A stretch of 51,314 bases of DNA from Candidatus Gastranaerophilales bacterium (GTDB lineage: Bacteria > Cyanobacteriota > Vampirovibrionia > Gastranaerophilales > Gastranaerophilaceae): contig CALVAL010000003.1 in assembly GCA_944325535.1 (NCBI GenBank), positions 1 through 51,314 of the forward strand. The letters are read 5' to 3'. Both the position numbers and the translations under genes were made by a program. Below, in pieces: positions 42,656 to 51,313 of the stretch. How positions within the stretch are numbered: the first letter of the stretch is position 1; each line of letters begins with the position of its first letter. Under the pieces are notes generated by a model that was not told the DNA's origin, searched no databases, and saw only the letters and a list, made by a program, of their open reading frames with translations.

Positions 42656-45600
42656 TTAGTTCATATTAAAAATTTGTGGACCTTTATACTTTAAATATAA
42701 AGCCATTACATCATCATCAAATTTTTGTCCTGCAACCAAACCGGAAAAAACTTCTGCAACAAATTCCATTGGACTGCTTTGAGCATAACGAGTAACCTTT
42801 GAACATGTATTTTGAATTTCAATATTGTTTTGATGTTCTTCAATAACTTTTTTACTTCTTAAAACAGCTTCATCTACTTTAGAAAGCATGTGATTTAGAT
42901 GTCCTAATTCATGAATATATGTATGGTCAATATCTCTTATTAGAACAGCATTTTTAGGAATTCCCGTTATTGCAGCAATTCCTTTTAAATACTTAAATTG
43001 TTCTTCTTTACTCATTGTATTTACTTCTTGTCTTGTTTTAAATAAACCTTGCTTTTTTAGCGCTATTTGATTAGAACCTATTTTCATTATTTTTTCTATT
43101 GTAATAAAAGGGTGCCTGCGAATTTGACTTTGTAAATCAACCAAGTAACCAATATAGCAATCATAAAGTTCAAATTTATCTGATAACTTCATTTTATCGT
43201 TATATGTGTTTAGCAGATTTTCAAGTTTTCTAGTTATATCATTTTTTAAGAATTCTGGTACATGAAATTTGCCGTTAATATCTAATTTTAGCATTCCAAC
43301 GTCTTTTAATTGTTGAACGGTACCTTGAATGCTTGTATCAATATGATCTAAAAAACATCTATTAACAGAAATACTTTTTGCGTCTCCATCTTTACAAGCT
43401 ACACCTCCAGGGCGTTGAGGCATCTCTTTAAAAATAACATCTTCAGGTAATTCACCTTTCCCATCAGTTGCGACTAAAACTTTATTCATTGCTCGTTTGA
43501 AATTTTCGAACAGTAATACTTCTCTGGAATCTAACCCTCCGTTTTTAGAGAAATGAACAAGTTGAATTCTTTGACGATATGAATGATTTAATAATCCAGC
43601 AGGAGTAACTGATTGATCTACTGCATCGAGAGCTATTTTATTAGATAATAATTCTTTATTAATTTTGGTATTATCACCAAGTTTTCCATTCCCTAAGAAA
43701 TAAGCTTCTCTTTCGATTACTTGATTATAATAATCACTGGTATCAAATTGAGCCATATCTTTATTTTCAGATTTATAAATTCTTGCTAGGTATTGATTGA
43801 GACTACCCTCTTCAAAAGGATGCTCTTGTGCATATTTTGCTAAACCGACATTATATTCTGTTAAATTTTGTTCAGCTAGACAATCTGCTATCAAATCTTT
43901 GCAATAAACTTGTTCATCTTGAGATAAAGAATCATAATCTATGCCTCTTGAATTTAGCTCTTCTCTTGTTTTATTTTCAAGAAAATTTTTACAATTATTG
44001 CTTAAATAAATTTCTTTCACCCCATCTTTACCTTTTAGAGTGACTATATCTTTAAATTGTAAAAAGTGAACAAATTCATGAGCTATCATTGTTTGAATAT
44101 CACTAGAATTTGTTAATTTATCATTAAGATATAAAGTTCCTGTTTTCCAGTCATATGCACCATCATTAGCTTCTAGTTTAACGAATTCTATCTTAGGTTC
44201 AATACCATCAATGCTAAACTCTTTTGCTAATATTTTTATAAATTCTTGTGCGAATCCAGTTTTATCATTTGCATATTTATTTTCCAAATCTCTGATTTTT
44301 GTTTGATTTTTAGTAACAATATCCTTGAAAACCTGTCCTAACTTTTCATATTGAAATTTTAAAGTCTCACTTAATTTACCATTTATTATTAGTGATAGTG
44401 TTTCTAAATTATTAACAGATCTATTAGGATAAAGCTCCCAGTCTTTTAATTCTGCATCTAGAGATTCTGGAGTCCATAATCTCATACCACTATCATCAAA
44501 ATCTCCATTTTCTATTGCATCTTTTATTATAGCTGTAGAAACTCTTTCTGCTGGATTTTCAGATTTTGCTCTAGTTAAAGTCATATTATCATTTTCTAAC
44601 GAGCCTTTAGGCAATTCTGAAATATCTACATTGTTATTCTTTTTCCCGGTAAGTTTACCAACATCAGCCACATCACTTGCAGTTTTGTTAGTTAAATCCC
44701 CAGCATGAGTATTGATATATCCTTTCAAATTACCTTTAGCATGCAATAGCCCAACTAAGATATTTTGGATTTGAGCAATGCCCTCTCCAGAAATATCTAT
44801 TTGTCCTGTAATAGCATAATCTGCAAGCAGGCTTGCAGCTGTATCAGCTCCTACTTCTGATGCCCAAGCTAGGAATTTAGGACAATTCTTTGCGACTAAA
44901 GCTCTAAATAGTCCAGAGGATGCTTTACCAATGCCCATACCAGAGCCTACTAAAGCCAAACTTGTCTTTAACTCTTCTAACATAGCTTGTTTATCTTCTT
45001 CAGTAGGGCCTCCTGCTTTTGAATAATTCTCAGCTGCAGAAACAGCAGTACTGCCGAATGTAGCAATTAATGTTCCGCTACCTGCTACTAGAGATGTTGC
45101 TAGCTGTCCTCCTACAGGAATAAGTTGTGCTCCTACCATTGCAACCATACCAGCCCCTTGTACGACAGCTTTTGTATTTTGCACTCCTTCTTGCTGGCTC
45201 TCAATAAAAGCTTTTGCCATCTCTTCGGAATTCTTATCTCCATAAGCTTCTTTATACAAAACTTGTAAATCTTTTGAATGTTCTTCTAAACTTTTACCTT
45301 GTAATGCTGTTTGGAAGTTTTTATCTAATTTATTTTGCAATCCTTCGGATAATTTAACCATTGCAAAGTCCTTTAGCCCACCTTCAGGGAATTTAAGTTC
45401 TGTTATATAATTTTCGTTTATTACAACTTCTACACCTGAATTTTTACCTAGTATTTCGTCTATAACCTCTTGAGTTTTGGCAATATCCTCACCATATAAT
45501 TGTCTAAAAGCCAAATTTAAGTCAGTCTCTAGTCTTTCTAGACCTTGAGATAATGTCTTTGAATCTGCTCCAAAGCTATTATTACCTTTGACTAAAGATG

Positions 45601-46831
45601 TTGAATCTTTTAAAAGATTTTTTATTTGTTCGTTTCTATTATGAATTCCTAGTAAAAATTGTATTTCAGCCTCTTTTTTTAGATATTCTTCTATTTTTTC
45701 TTTGCTATACTCTACTCCGCGTTCTTTTTTAAAAGTCTCCTCAAAGCTCATTTTTCTATAGGCAGTATTAGTCTCGGATAGGCTTTTTATAGAGCCTTTT
45801 GAGGCTTCTAATTCAAAACCTTGATTCTTAAAATATATTCTATTACTATCATTATTTAATTCAGATACATCTGCCTTAGGAGTATTATTTTTTCCTCCAA
45901 ATTCGATATTATATCTTGAGTCTTGCTCAGGAGAATCTTCAAGTTGAAGGACTTGAGATGTGAGTGTATTAATTTCTTCAGGAGTTAAGCGTTCTAAAAT
46001 CTCTTTAATTTTAGATAATTCCAGTTCATTATCTAAAATTTCTTGTTCTCGATTTGTTTTTTTACCTGTAATAAAGGTGAAATTTATAGCATTTGCATTT
46101 ATTTCAGTTAATAAAGAATATTCTTTTAAGCTTGATATTAAATTAATAAGGTGATTTACTTTAAGTTCTAAATACTCTTTTTCAGAAAGACCTTCTTCAG
46201 AATTACTCTTTTTAATAAGATAATTTGTAAACTCTTCATTTTTTATATATCTTTCTACTCTAGAACTAGCAAGTTTTGTATCAAAATTCTCTTTTGTATC
46301 ATTTACAAAATTACTAACATCACCTTGATTGTTTTTCTGTGCTTCAAAAAGTTCTCTTGCTTTTTGAACATCATTATCCATATCGTTTACGGTAATATCT
46401 TTAATTTCTTCTGCTGTATATTCTATTGGAGTTAAGTTTTCTACATTTGTATCTATTGTTTTTTGCTCTTTTCCCACAATAAATTTCAAAAATCCAAACA
46501 AATCTTTTGCAAAGATTCCATTATCTTTTAAAGTTTTTCCATCTTTATCTACAATATTTTCTAATAATTCATTAGCTTCGTTTTCTTCAAAGATTGAATT
46601 TCCGTTTTTAGTTGCGCTGGTTTTAATCGTATCCCACAAGGATATCATTTCATTAGCACCTTGACTATTAGAATTTTCAATAACTCCATTCCCATCTTTA
46701 TCAAAGAAATCAAAAATTTTGAGCAACTTATTATTGGAAGCAATGTCTTTTTTTTCAAGCTTTCCAAATAATTTATCTATTGATATTTGTTTTCCGTTAC
46801 CTAACGTTAAAAATCTTTGCTCGTCTGACAT
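42656..46831 (-). CDS. Giant toxin-like protein with EF-hand, hydrophobic segments and two HExxH metalloprotease motifs
   Basis: A 1391-residue protein with no signal peptide. An EF-hand loop DKDGNGVIE lies at 44-52. Residues 100-540 are helical and charged. Residues 553-600 (VVQGAGMVAMVGAQLIPVGG) and 625-700 are hydrophobic, G/A-rich and could enter membranes. Two zinc-protease motifs follow: HEFVH at 918-922, with possible third ligand in VIEREAYF (1039-1046), and HELGH at 1307-1311, with MEFVAEVF (1355-1362) as the third-ligand helix. The second resembles anthrax lethal factor and Pro-Pro endopeptidases (ATLF fold). The ribosome site is AAGGA. An exact sigma-28 promoter precedes it. The function is unknown; an exported effector is the leading idea. 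Confidence 0.72.
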   Translation of the reverse strand: MSDEQRFLTLGNGKQISIDKLFGKLEKKDIASNNKLLKIFDFFDKDGNGVIENSNSQGANEMISLWDTIKTSATKNGNSIFEENEANELLENIVDKDGKTLKDNGIFAKDLFGFLKFIVGKEQKTIDTNVENLTPIEYTAEEIKDITVNDMDNDVQKARELFEAQKNNQGDVSNFVNDTKENFDTKLASSRVERYIKNEEFTNYLIKKSNSEEGLSEKEYLELKVNHLINLISSLKEYSLLTEINANAINFTFITGKKTNREQEILDNELELSKIKEILERLTPEEINTLTSQVLQLEDSPEQDSRYNIEFGGKNNTPKADVSELNNDSNRIYFKNQGFELEASKGSIKSLSETNTAYRKMSFEETFKKERGVEYSKEKIEEYLKKEAEIQFLLGIHNRNEQIKNLLKDSTSLVKGNNSFGADSKTLSQGLERLETDLNLAFRQLYGEDIAKTQEVIDEILGKNSGVEVVINENYITELKFPEGGLKDFAMVKLSEGLQNKLDKNFQTALQGKSLEEHSKDLQVLYKEAYGDKNSEEMAKAFIESQQEGVQNTKAVVQGAGMVAMVGAQLIPVGGQLATSLVAGSGTLIATFGSTAVSAAENYSKAGGPTEEDKQAMLEELKTSLALVGSGMGIGKASSGLFRALVAKNCPKFLAWASEVGADTAASLLADYAITGQIDISGEGIAQIQNILVGLLHAKGNLKGYINTHAGDLTNKTASDVADVGKLTGKKNNNVDISELPKGSLENDNMTLTRAKSENPAERVSTAIIKDAIENGDFDDSGMRLWTPESLDAELKDWELYPNRSVNNLETLSLIINGKLSETLKFQYEKLGQVFKDIVTKNQTKIRDLENKYANDKTGFAQEFIKILAKEFSIDGIEPKIEFVKLEANDGAYDWKTGTLYLNDKLTNSSDIQTMIAHEFVHFLQFKDIVTLKGKDGVKEIYLSNNCKNFLENKTREELNSRGIDYDSLSQDEQVYCKDLIADCLAEQNLTEYNVGLAKYAQEHPFEEGSLNQYLARIYKSENKDMAQFDTSDYYNQVIEREAYFLGNGKLGDNTKINKELLSNKIALDAVDQSVTPAGLLNHSYRQRIQLVHFSKNGGLDSREVLLFENFKRAMNKVLVATDGKGELPEDVIFKEMPQRPGGVACKDGDAKSISVNRCFLDHIDTSIQGTVQQLKDVGMLKLDINGKFHVPEFLKNDITRKLENLLNTYNDKMKLSDKFELYDCYIGYLVDLQSQIRRHPFITIEKIMKIGSNQIALKKQGLFKTRQEVNTMSKEEQFKYLKGIAAITGIPKNAVLIRDIDHTYIHELGHLNHMLSKVDEAVLRSKKVIEEHQNNIEIQNTCSKVTRYAQSSPMEFVAEVFSGLVAGQKFDDDVMALYLKYKGPQIFNMN

Positions 46832-46863
46832 CTTACGTCCTTTTTCAAACCTTTATGTTCTTT

Positions 46864-46890
46864 TTATCGGCATTTTTTGGAAAAACTTTA
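46864..46890 (-). promoter_or_regulatory. Perfect sigma-28 (FliA-type) promoter of the 1391-residue gene
   Basis: On the minus strand: TAAAGTTT (46890-46883), an 11-nt spacer (46882-46872) and GCCGATAA (46871-46864). All 16 consensus positions match and the spacing is exact. Transcription would start near 46857, 26 nt before the ATG at 46831. The site lies in the 108-bp gap after the xer stop, so the gene has its own flagellar-type promoter. Confidence 0.9.
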
Positions 46891-46939
46891 GGATTTGTTA
46901 AGATTTTGTTACATTATTAAAAGCAAACACCTAGAGCTA

Positions 46940-47788
46940 TTATTTGTTAATAGAGAAATATACATCTTTTAGTCTTTTTTTGCTGATATGTGTATATAAT
47001 TGTGTGGTAGAAACATCGCTATGTCCGAGTAATTCTTGGACTACTCTTAGGTCCGCACCGTTTTCGAGTAGATGGGTGGCAAAACTATGTCTTAATGTAT
47101 GTGGGGAAATATTTTTGTGTATAATTTTCCCTTGAGCATGGATAAAATTATACACATCTTGTCTTGTAATAAATCTTCCTTTTTCTGAAATAAGCAGTTG
47201 TTTTGTATTAAGATTGAATTTTTTGATGATAAGCTCGCGTTCTGGTAAATATTGTTTAATAATATTTTTTGCCATTTCTCCAATGGGTATAATCCTTTCT
47301 TTAGAGCCTTTTCCAAAACATCGAACGTATTTTGAGCTTAAATCAATATCGTTAATTTTAAGATTTACAAGCTCTGAGACTCTAAGTCCACAGCTGTATA
47401 GAAGTTCCATAATAACATGCTCTAATGGGGTTAAATTATTATGAAGCATTTCCTCTATTTCTTTTATTGAAACTACTTTTGGTAGTCGTTGTGGAGTCTT
47501 TGGCTGTTCAAGTGTTGATGCAGGATTTTTATCAATAATTTCAGCTGATGTCGCCCATTTAAAAAAGCCTCTCAAAGTTGCGACTTTTCTTATCACGCTA
47601 CTTGGTGCTAGTTTTCTTTCACGAAGCTTTCTTACATAACTATTAATGTAATTTCTATCAATAGTATGGATATCATCAACACCTTGAGAAAAATCTGATA
47701 AATCTCTTCTATAAGCATCGATTGTGTTTTGTGATAGCCCTTTTTCAAGCTCAAGATATTCAAGATATTGAGCGATTATTTGGTACAT
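46940..47788 (-). CDS. Tyrosine recombinase, XerC/XerD type
   Basis: A 282-residue site-specific recombinase, the right length for chromosome-dimer resolution at dif. The N-terminal SAM-like DNA-binding domain (1-95) is intact. The catalytic set is complete: Arg136 (CGLRVSEL), Lys160 (CFGKGSKER), His230-x2-Arg233 (SPHTLRHS), His256 (LLGHSDVS) and nucleophile Tyr265. It is embedded in an operon with dacB and envelope genes, not beside mobile-element genes, which fits a housekeeping Xer. Whether it acts alone or with a second Xer elsewhere is not shown. Confidence 0.93.
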   Translation of the reverse strand: MYQIIAQYLEYLELEKGLSQNTIDAYRRDLSDFSQGVDDIHTIDRNYINSYVRKLRERKLAPSSVIRKVATLRGFFKWATSAEIIDKNPASTLEQPKTPQRLPKVVSIKEIEEMLHNNLTPLEHVIMELLYSCGLRVSELVNLKINDIDLSSKYVRCFGKGSKERIIPIGEMAKNIIKQYLPERELIIKKFNLNTKQLLISEKGRFITRQDVYNFIHAQGKIIHKNISPHTLRHSFATHLLENGADLRVVQELLGHSDVSTTQLYTHISKKRLKDVYFSINK

Positions 47789-47797
47789 AATTCTACC

Positions 47798-49135
47798 TTA
47801 TAATTTTAGATACAATTCACGAATTAAGTAATCTTCTAATGATTTCATATCAGACGATGTAGCAGATGGATCATTAATAATTATGCAAAATGCGTATTTA
47901 TTGTTATTTTTTGTTGTCAAAAATCCTGCAATAGAGCTTATATCACTTAATGTTCCTGTTTTAGCTTTTAAGTTATCTTTTATAGGTAACATTCTATGAG
48001 TAAGTGTTCCCTCTCCTGGAGATGGTAATTTCTCAAGGATTTGGTTATCTTTATTTTTTACTAAAAAATCTGTTACAAAGTCTGATGTTATTAGATTGTT
48101 TTTTGAAACTCCGCTTCCATCTACTATTCTTATTCTTGAATTATCAAGCCCCATTTTTTCGCAGTAAGAGTTAAAAACTTTGATTCCATTAATATCAGTG
48201 CCTTTATCTTCGTATTTTTTACCGCCTGCTAATTTAACAGTTGTTTCTGAAACTAAGTTATTACTGTTTTTTAGAATATCATCTATAGCTTGTGATATTG
48301 GATGTGTTATTTTTTCTAACTCTTCATCATTAGGTGATTTTTTATCTACTATAAAATTCTGTTTTAGATATATTTTTTTATCAGCTAGAGCATTCATTAA
48401 TTTAATATCAAAGTATCGTTTTAAATTGTTTGTTGGAATAGAAATTACAACAGGCTTATTAACGCTACCTTCAAGTGTTAGTGTATTAGTTGAAATAGAA
48501 TTATCTCTTGTAACTTTTACATTATTTTTATCAGAGGTAACAACATTATTTAAAAAGACTAAAGGATATTTGCTAGGATTGATTATTGTCGCTAAATTAC
48601 CTTTTGTTGTAGGCATAATTGTAAGTCTGATTAAGTTCCGATCAAGGTTATATGAATTGAATCTTGGCATTAGAACATTCATATCATCATCCCATTGCCA
48701 GCCTTCGCCCCAGTCCTTTTTTTCTAAGATGCTATCATCAATTAATACTTTTTTTGTTGTCTCAAAATTCATTTGACCAGCAAGTTTAGCTAAATCTGAA
48801 CTTGTAAGATAAGGATCAGCTCCGAGTTTTATTAAATAAGTGTTATTATCTCTTTTATAGATTTCTGTTGAGAATTCATAATCTTCTCCGAGTACTTCTA
48901 TAGCTGGAATAAGTGTTAGAATTTTTTGGATTGAGCCTGGATGCATAAGTAATTTTTCATTTAGCTCATATACCGCTTTTCCTGTATTTAAGTCTTTTAT
49001 CGATACAGAAATAGAATTTTTTTCGACTCCTGATTCATTTATTACAGATGAGAAATCTCTTTTTACACCTTTTGCGAGTGAAAAATTTGTTGTAAGTATA
49101 AATAACGATATGAATATCGCAAAAATTTTTTTCAT
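47798..49135 (-). CDS. dacB: D-alanyl-D-alanine carboxypeptidase/endopeptidase, PBP4 (S13) type
   Basis: A 445-residue periplasmic peptidoglycan-trimming enzyme. Residues 1-21 form a signal peptide (KKIFAIFISLFILTTNFSLA). The serine-protease-like motifs of penicillin-binding proteins are present: S68-I-Q-K71 (S-x-x-K), S-N-N in LKNSNNLVSET (about 295) and K-T-G in AKTGTLSDISSIAG (about 390). The large insertion between motifs 1 and 2 is typical of S13. It overlaps the nitrilase-family gene by 4 nt (ATGA) and is followed by xer after 9 nt, so it is in a tight operon. Confidence 0.9.
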   Translation of the reverse strand: MKKIFAIFISLFILTTNFSLAKGVKRDFSSVINESGVEKNSISVSIKDLNTGKAVYELNEKLLMHPGSIQKILTLIPAIEVLGEDYEFSTEIYKRDNNTYLIKLGADPYLTSSDLAKLAGQMNFETTKKVLIDDSILEKKDWGEGWQWDDDMNVLMPRFNSYNLDRNLIRLTIMPTTKGNLATIINPSKYPLVFLNNVVTSDKNNVKVTRDNSISTNTLTLEGSVNKPVVISIPTNNLKRYFDIKLMNALADKKIYLKQNFIVDKKSPNDEELEKITHPISQAIDDILKNSNNLVSETTVKLAGGKKYEDKGTDINGIKVFNSYCEKMGLDNSRIRIVDGSGVSKNNLITSDFVTDFLVKNKDNQILEKLPSPGEGTLTHRMLPIKDNLKAKTGTLSDISSIAGFLTTKNNNKYAFCIIINDPSATSSDMKSLEDYLIRELYLKL

Positions 49136-49956
49136 TTTATTATAACCTCATAGGAGTCTTTAATATCATTTAGTACAGTACATTTACTGCGAAATTCATA
49201 CATTTTTTCTAAATCTATTTCTGCATAAATTCCACCTTCAATTTCATTTATTTCATCTAAAATTTTACCTTCATAGTCAATAATCATAGAATGACCTAGA
49301 TTTTCAGAACCATCATTAAGGAGTCCTGTTTGAGTAAGTGCTACAAAATAAGACTGATTTTCGACGGCTCTTGCAGAAGTAAGACTATCCCAATGGATTT
49401 TTCTACTCTTTGGCCAAGCTGCCATATTAACTAAAATATCAGCTCCAGCTTTTCTATAAGCTCTATATATTTCTGGAAAACGGATATCATAGCATATACT
49501 AAGTCCTATTTTTACACCCTCGATTTCAGCAATTATAGGATTAGCACCTTTTTCGATATAATCACCTTCATTGTCTCCATAGTAAGAAAACAGATGATTT
49601 TTATCATACGTGCAAACTAATTCCCCATTGCGATTGATTACAGGGCAAGTATTAAAATATTTATCACCTTTTTTTTGAATAAAGCTACCACCAATAATAT
49701 TTATACTATATTCTTTTGCAATACCTTGGAGCATTTTTATTGATGCTGAATTATTTATATCTTCGGAATTTTTATGAAAATCAGGACAGTACCAGCCTGT
49801 AGTCCAAACTTCTGGCAAAAAAACAAAATCTAAAGGCTCGTATTTATTAAGATTTGCGATTAATAGATTTTTTACACTCTCAATATTAAGCTCTAAATTC
49901 CCAATAGCAGATTCCATTTGAATAGCTAAGAGTTTTAATTTTGTTTTCTTTTCCAT
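49132..49956 (-). CDS. Carbon-nitrogen hydrolase (nitrilase superfamily, omega-amidase like)
   Basis: A 274-residue nitrilase-superfamily amidase. The Glu-Lys-Cys triad is Glu49 (FLPEVW), Lys119 (TYDKNHLF) and Cys155 (GLSICYDIRFPE). The sequence style follows the Nit2/YafV omega-amidase branch, which removes amide groups from alpha-keto acid amides during nitrogen metabolite repair, but the substrate cannot be fixed by eye. It overlaps the upstream acyltransferase gene by 22 nt and dacB by 4 nt. No signal peptide is seen, so it acts in the cytoplasm. Confidence 0.88.
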   Translation of the reverse strand: MEKKTKLKLLAIQMESAIGNLELNIESVKNLLIANLNKYEPLDFVFLPEVWTTGWYCPDFHKNSEDINNSASIKMLQGIAKEYSINIIGGSFIQKKGDKYFNTCPVINRNGELVCTYDKNHLFSYYGDNEGDYIEKGANPIIAEIEGVKIGLSICYDIRFPEIYRAYRKAGADILVNMAAWPKSRKIHWDSLTSARAVENQSYFVALTQTGLLNDGSENLGHSMIIDYEGKILDEINEIEGGIYAEIDLEKMYEFRSKCTVLNDIKDSYEVIIK

Positions 49957-50618
49957 ATTCCGAATTTATATACCTCATCAAAAGCTTTAGAAGCTTCTTT
50001 TTCAAGAGTTTCTAAACTATTTTGTAACTGTATTCTTGCATTTTCTTCAGCTTGTTCATCTCCATCTTGAGGAACGTAAATAGGCTCTCCATAGAGATTT
50101 ATCAAGTTTGTGCTAAAAATAGGACATCTCATCTCATCCCAAGATGGAAATTTTGCGAAAGTCGGGTTCTTTGAATACCAATATACCGGTACAATAGGGA
50201 CTCCAGCCATTTTTGCAATTTTTATGACACCGTCTTTTACAACTCTAGCTGGTCCTTTAGGTCCATCTACCATCATTGCACAATTTTCACCATTTTTTAA
50301 TATAGAAATCATTTGCATAGTAGCTTCTACAGCACCTTTTTTGCCTTTAGAACCTCTAACTGTTTTGAAGCCCCAACGCTCTACGACATCTGCAATAATT
50401 TCGCCATCACGAGAACGGCTTACAAGCACATGTAATTTTGAACGATGACGAATTCCATGGATACAAAATTGATGTGCATGCCACATAGCATAAAGACAAG
50501 GCATTTTATCAGGATTATTAACCTCTATTATTCTCGTAAAAAGCTCTTGAAATTTTAATACCCTAAAGACAAGATGTGATACTTTGTCTATATTTTTACC
50601 ATCTAAAATTCTTACCAT
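49935..50618 (-). CDS. DUF374 lysophospholipid acyltransferase-family protein
   Basis: A 227-residue protein of the DUF374 acyltransferase-like group. Family features are LYAMWHAHQFCIHGI (about residues 42-56), VSRSRDGEIIADVVERWGFK (about 70-90), RGSKGKKGA and the conserved VDGPKGPARVVKDGVIKIA (about 118-136). Members are usually encoded with Gram-negative lipid A genes and are thought to acylate envelope lipids; the exact substrate is unknown. It is the promoter-proximal gene of the operon with the nitrilase, dacB and xer genes. No clear membrane helix is seen. Confidence 0.85.
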   Translation of the reverse strand: MVRILDGKNIDKVSHLVFRVLKFQELFTRIIEVNNPDKMPCLYAMWHAHQFCIHGIRHRSKLHVLVSRSRDGEIIADVVERWGFKTVRGSKGKKGAVEATMQMISILKNGENCAMMVDGPKGPARVVKDGVIKIAKMAGVPIVPVYWYSKNPTFAKFPSWDEMRCPIFSTNLINLYGEPIYVPQDGDEQAEENARIQLQNSLETLEKEASKAFDEVYKFGIWKRKQN

Positions 50619-50684
50619 AGCTAAAATTATACTATAAAATTTGAATAATATGCTATACTAAGTTTAATAAACAGAGGAAAAATA

Positions 50685-51281
50685 ATGAAGAAATTTTTAG
50701 CAACAATTCTATTATTAGTTATGAACGCAGCTTTTGCTAGTTATAATGATATTTATATTGCAGATATTCAATATGATTGGATAGATAAATCTTTAGTAGA
50801 AAAAGAAGCTATAATAAGCGAAGTTAAAGATATAATTTTTGAAAATCCTGTTGAAAAGCAAAAAGATTTTAAATCTCAGTTCAAAGACAGATTAAAAGAT
50901 AAAGAACGCCTCGAACATTATCTAGCAGCTTCTGCTGGATATAAAGAATATGGGGATTATAACATTTCGGCTTTTTATTATAAAAAGATGAAAAATATTT
51001 ATATGTACGCACTCCAAGATAAAAAAGACGTTACAAAAGCTTATTACTATGACGCTTTAGGGAATTTGAAATATGTTGATTTTATTTATGGAGAATATCC
51101 TGACTATCCTTATTATTCAATTCAATATAGAATTTCAGGAACTCCAGTGAGTGCAATTTATTTTGTATCGAAAGATTGCCAGTACTTATTTACCCCAGAG
51201 GGCGAATTTGAAGGAGCTTGGTATAAGCATAATTTCTATAACCAAAAGTCAAAGATAATTCTAAAGCGTACAACATATTAG
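50685..51281 (+). CDS. Exported unknown protein
   Basis: A 198-residue protein with a signal peptide (residues 1-18, KKFLATILLLVMNAAFA). The mature part has a helical, K/D/E-rich first half (about 40-115) and a beta-rich, tyrosine-rich second half (about 125-190; YPYYSIQYRISGTPVSAIYF). It contains one conserved-looking Cys (KDCQYLF). I recognise no family. Ribosome site AGAGG; the -10 (TATACT, extended by TGC) lies about 30 bp upstream. Its TAG stop is the first element of a heptameric repeat that continues past the window edge. Confidence 0.68.
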   Translation: MKKFLATILLLVMNAAFASYNDIYIADIQYDWIDKSLVEKEAIISEVKDIIFENPVEKQKDFKSQFKDRLKDKERLEHYLAASAGYKEYGDYNISAFYYKKMKNIYMYALQDKKDVTKAYYYDALGNLKYVDFIYGEYPDYPYYSIQYRISGTPVSAIYFVSKDCQYLFTPEGEFEGAWYKHNFYNQKSKIILKRTTY

Positions 51282-51313
51282 TAGATAGTGATTAGTGAAT
51301 AGTGAGTAGTGAA
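51279..51313 (+). repeat. Heptameric tandem repeat (TAGTGAA type) at a stop codon
   Basis: Five heptamers in register: TAGTAGA, TAGTGAT, TAGTGAA, TAGTGAG, TAGTGAA. The first TAG is the stop codon of the upstream gene. The array probably continues beyond the window. Orientation relative to the gene is the same as at 35793-35820. Confidence 0.75.

Noticed and set aside
46940-47788. Integrase of a mobile element linked to the tRNA repeat
   Set aside because: The length, motifs and operon context fit a housekeeping Xer, and it is more than 20 kb from the tRNA.
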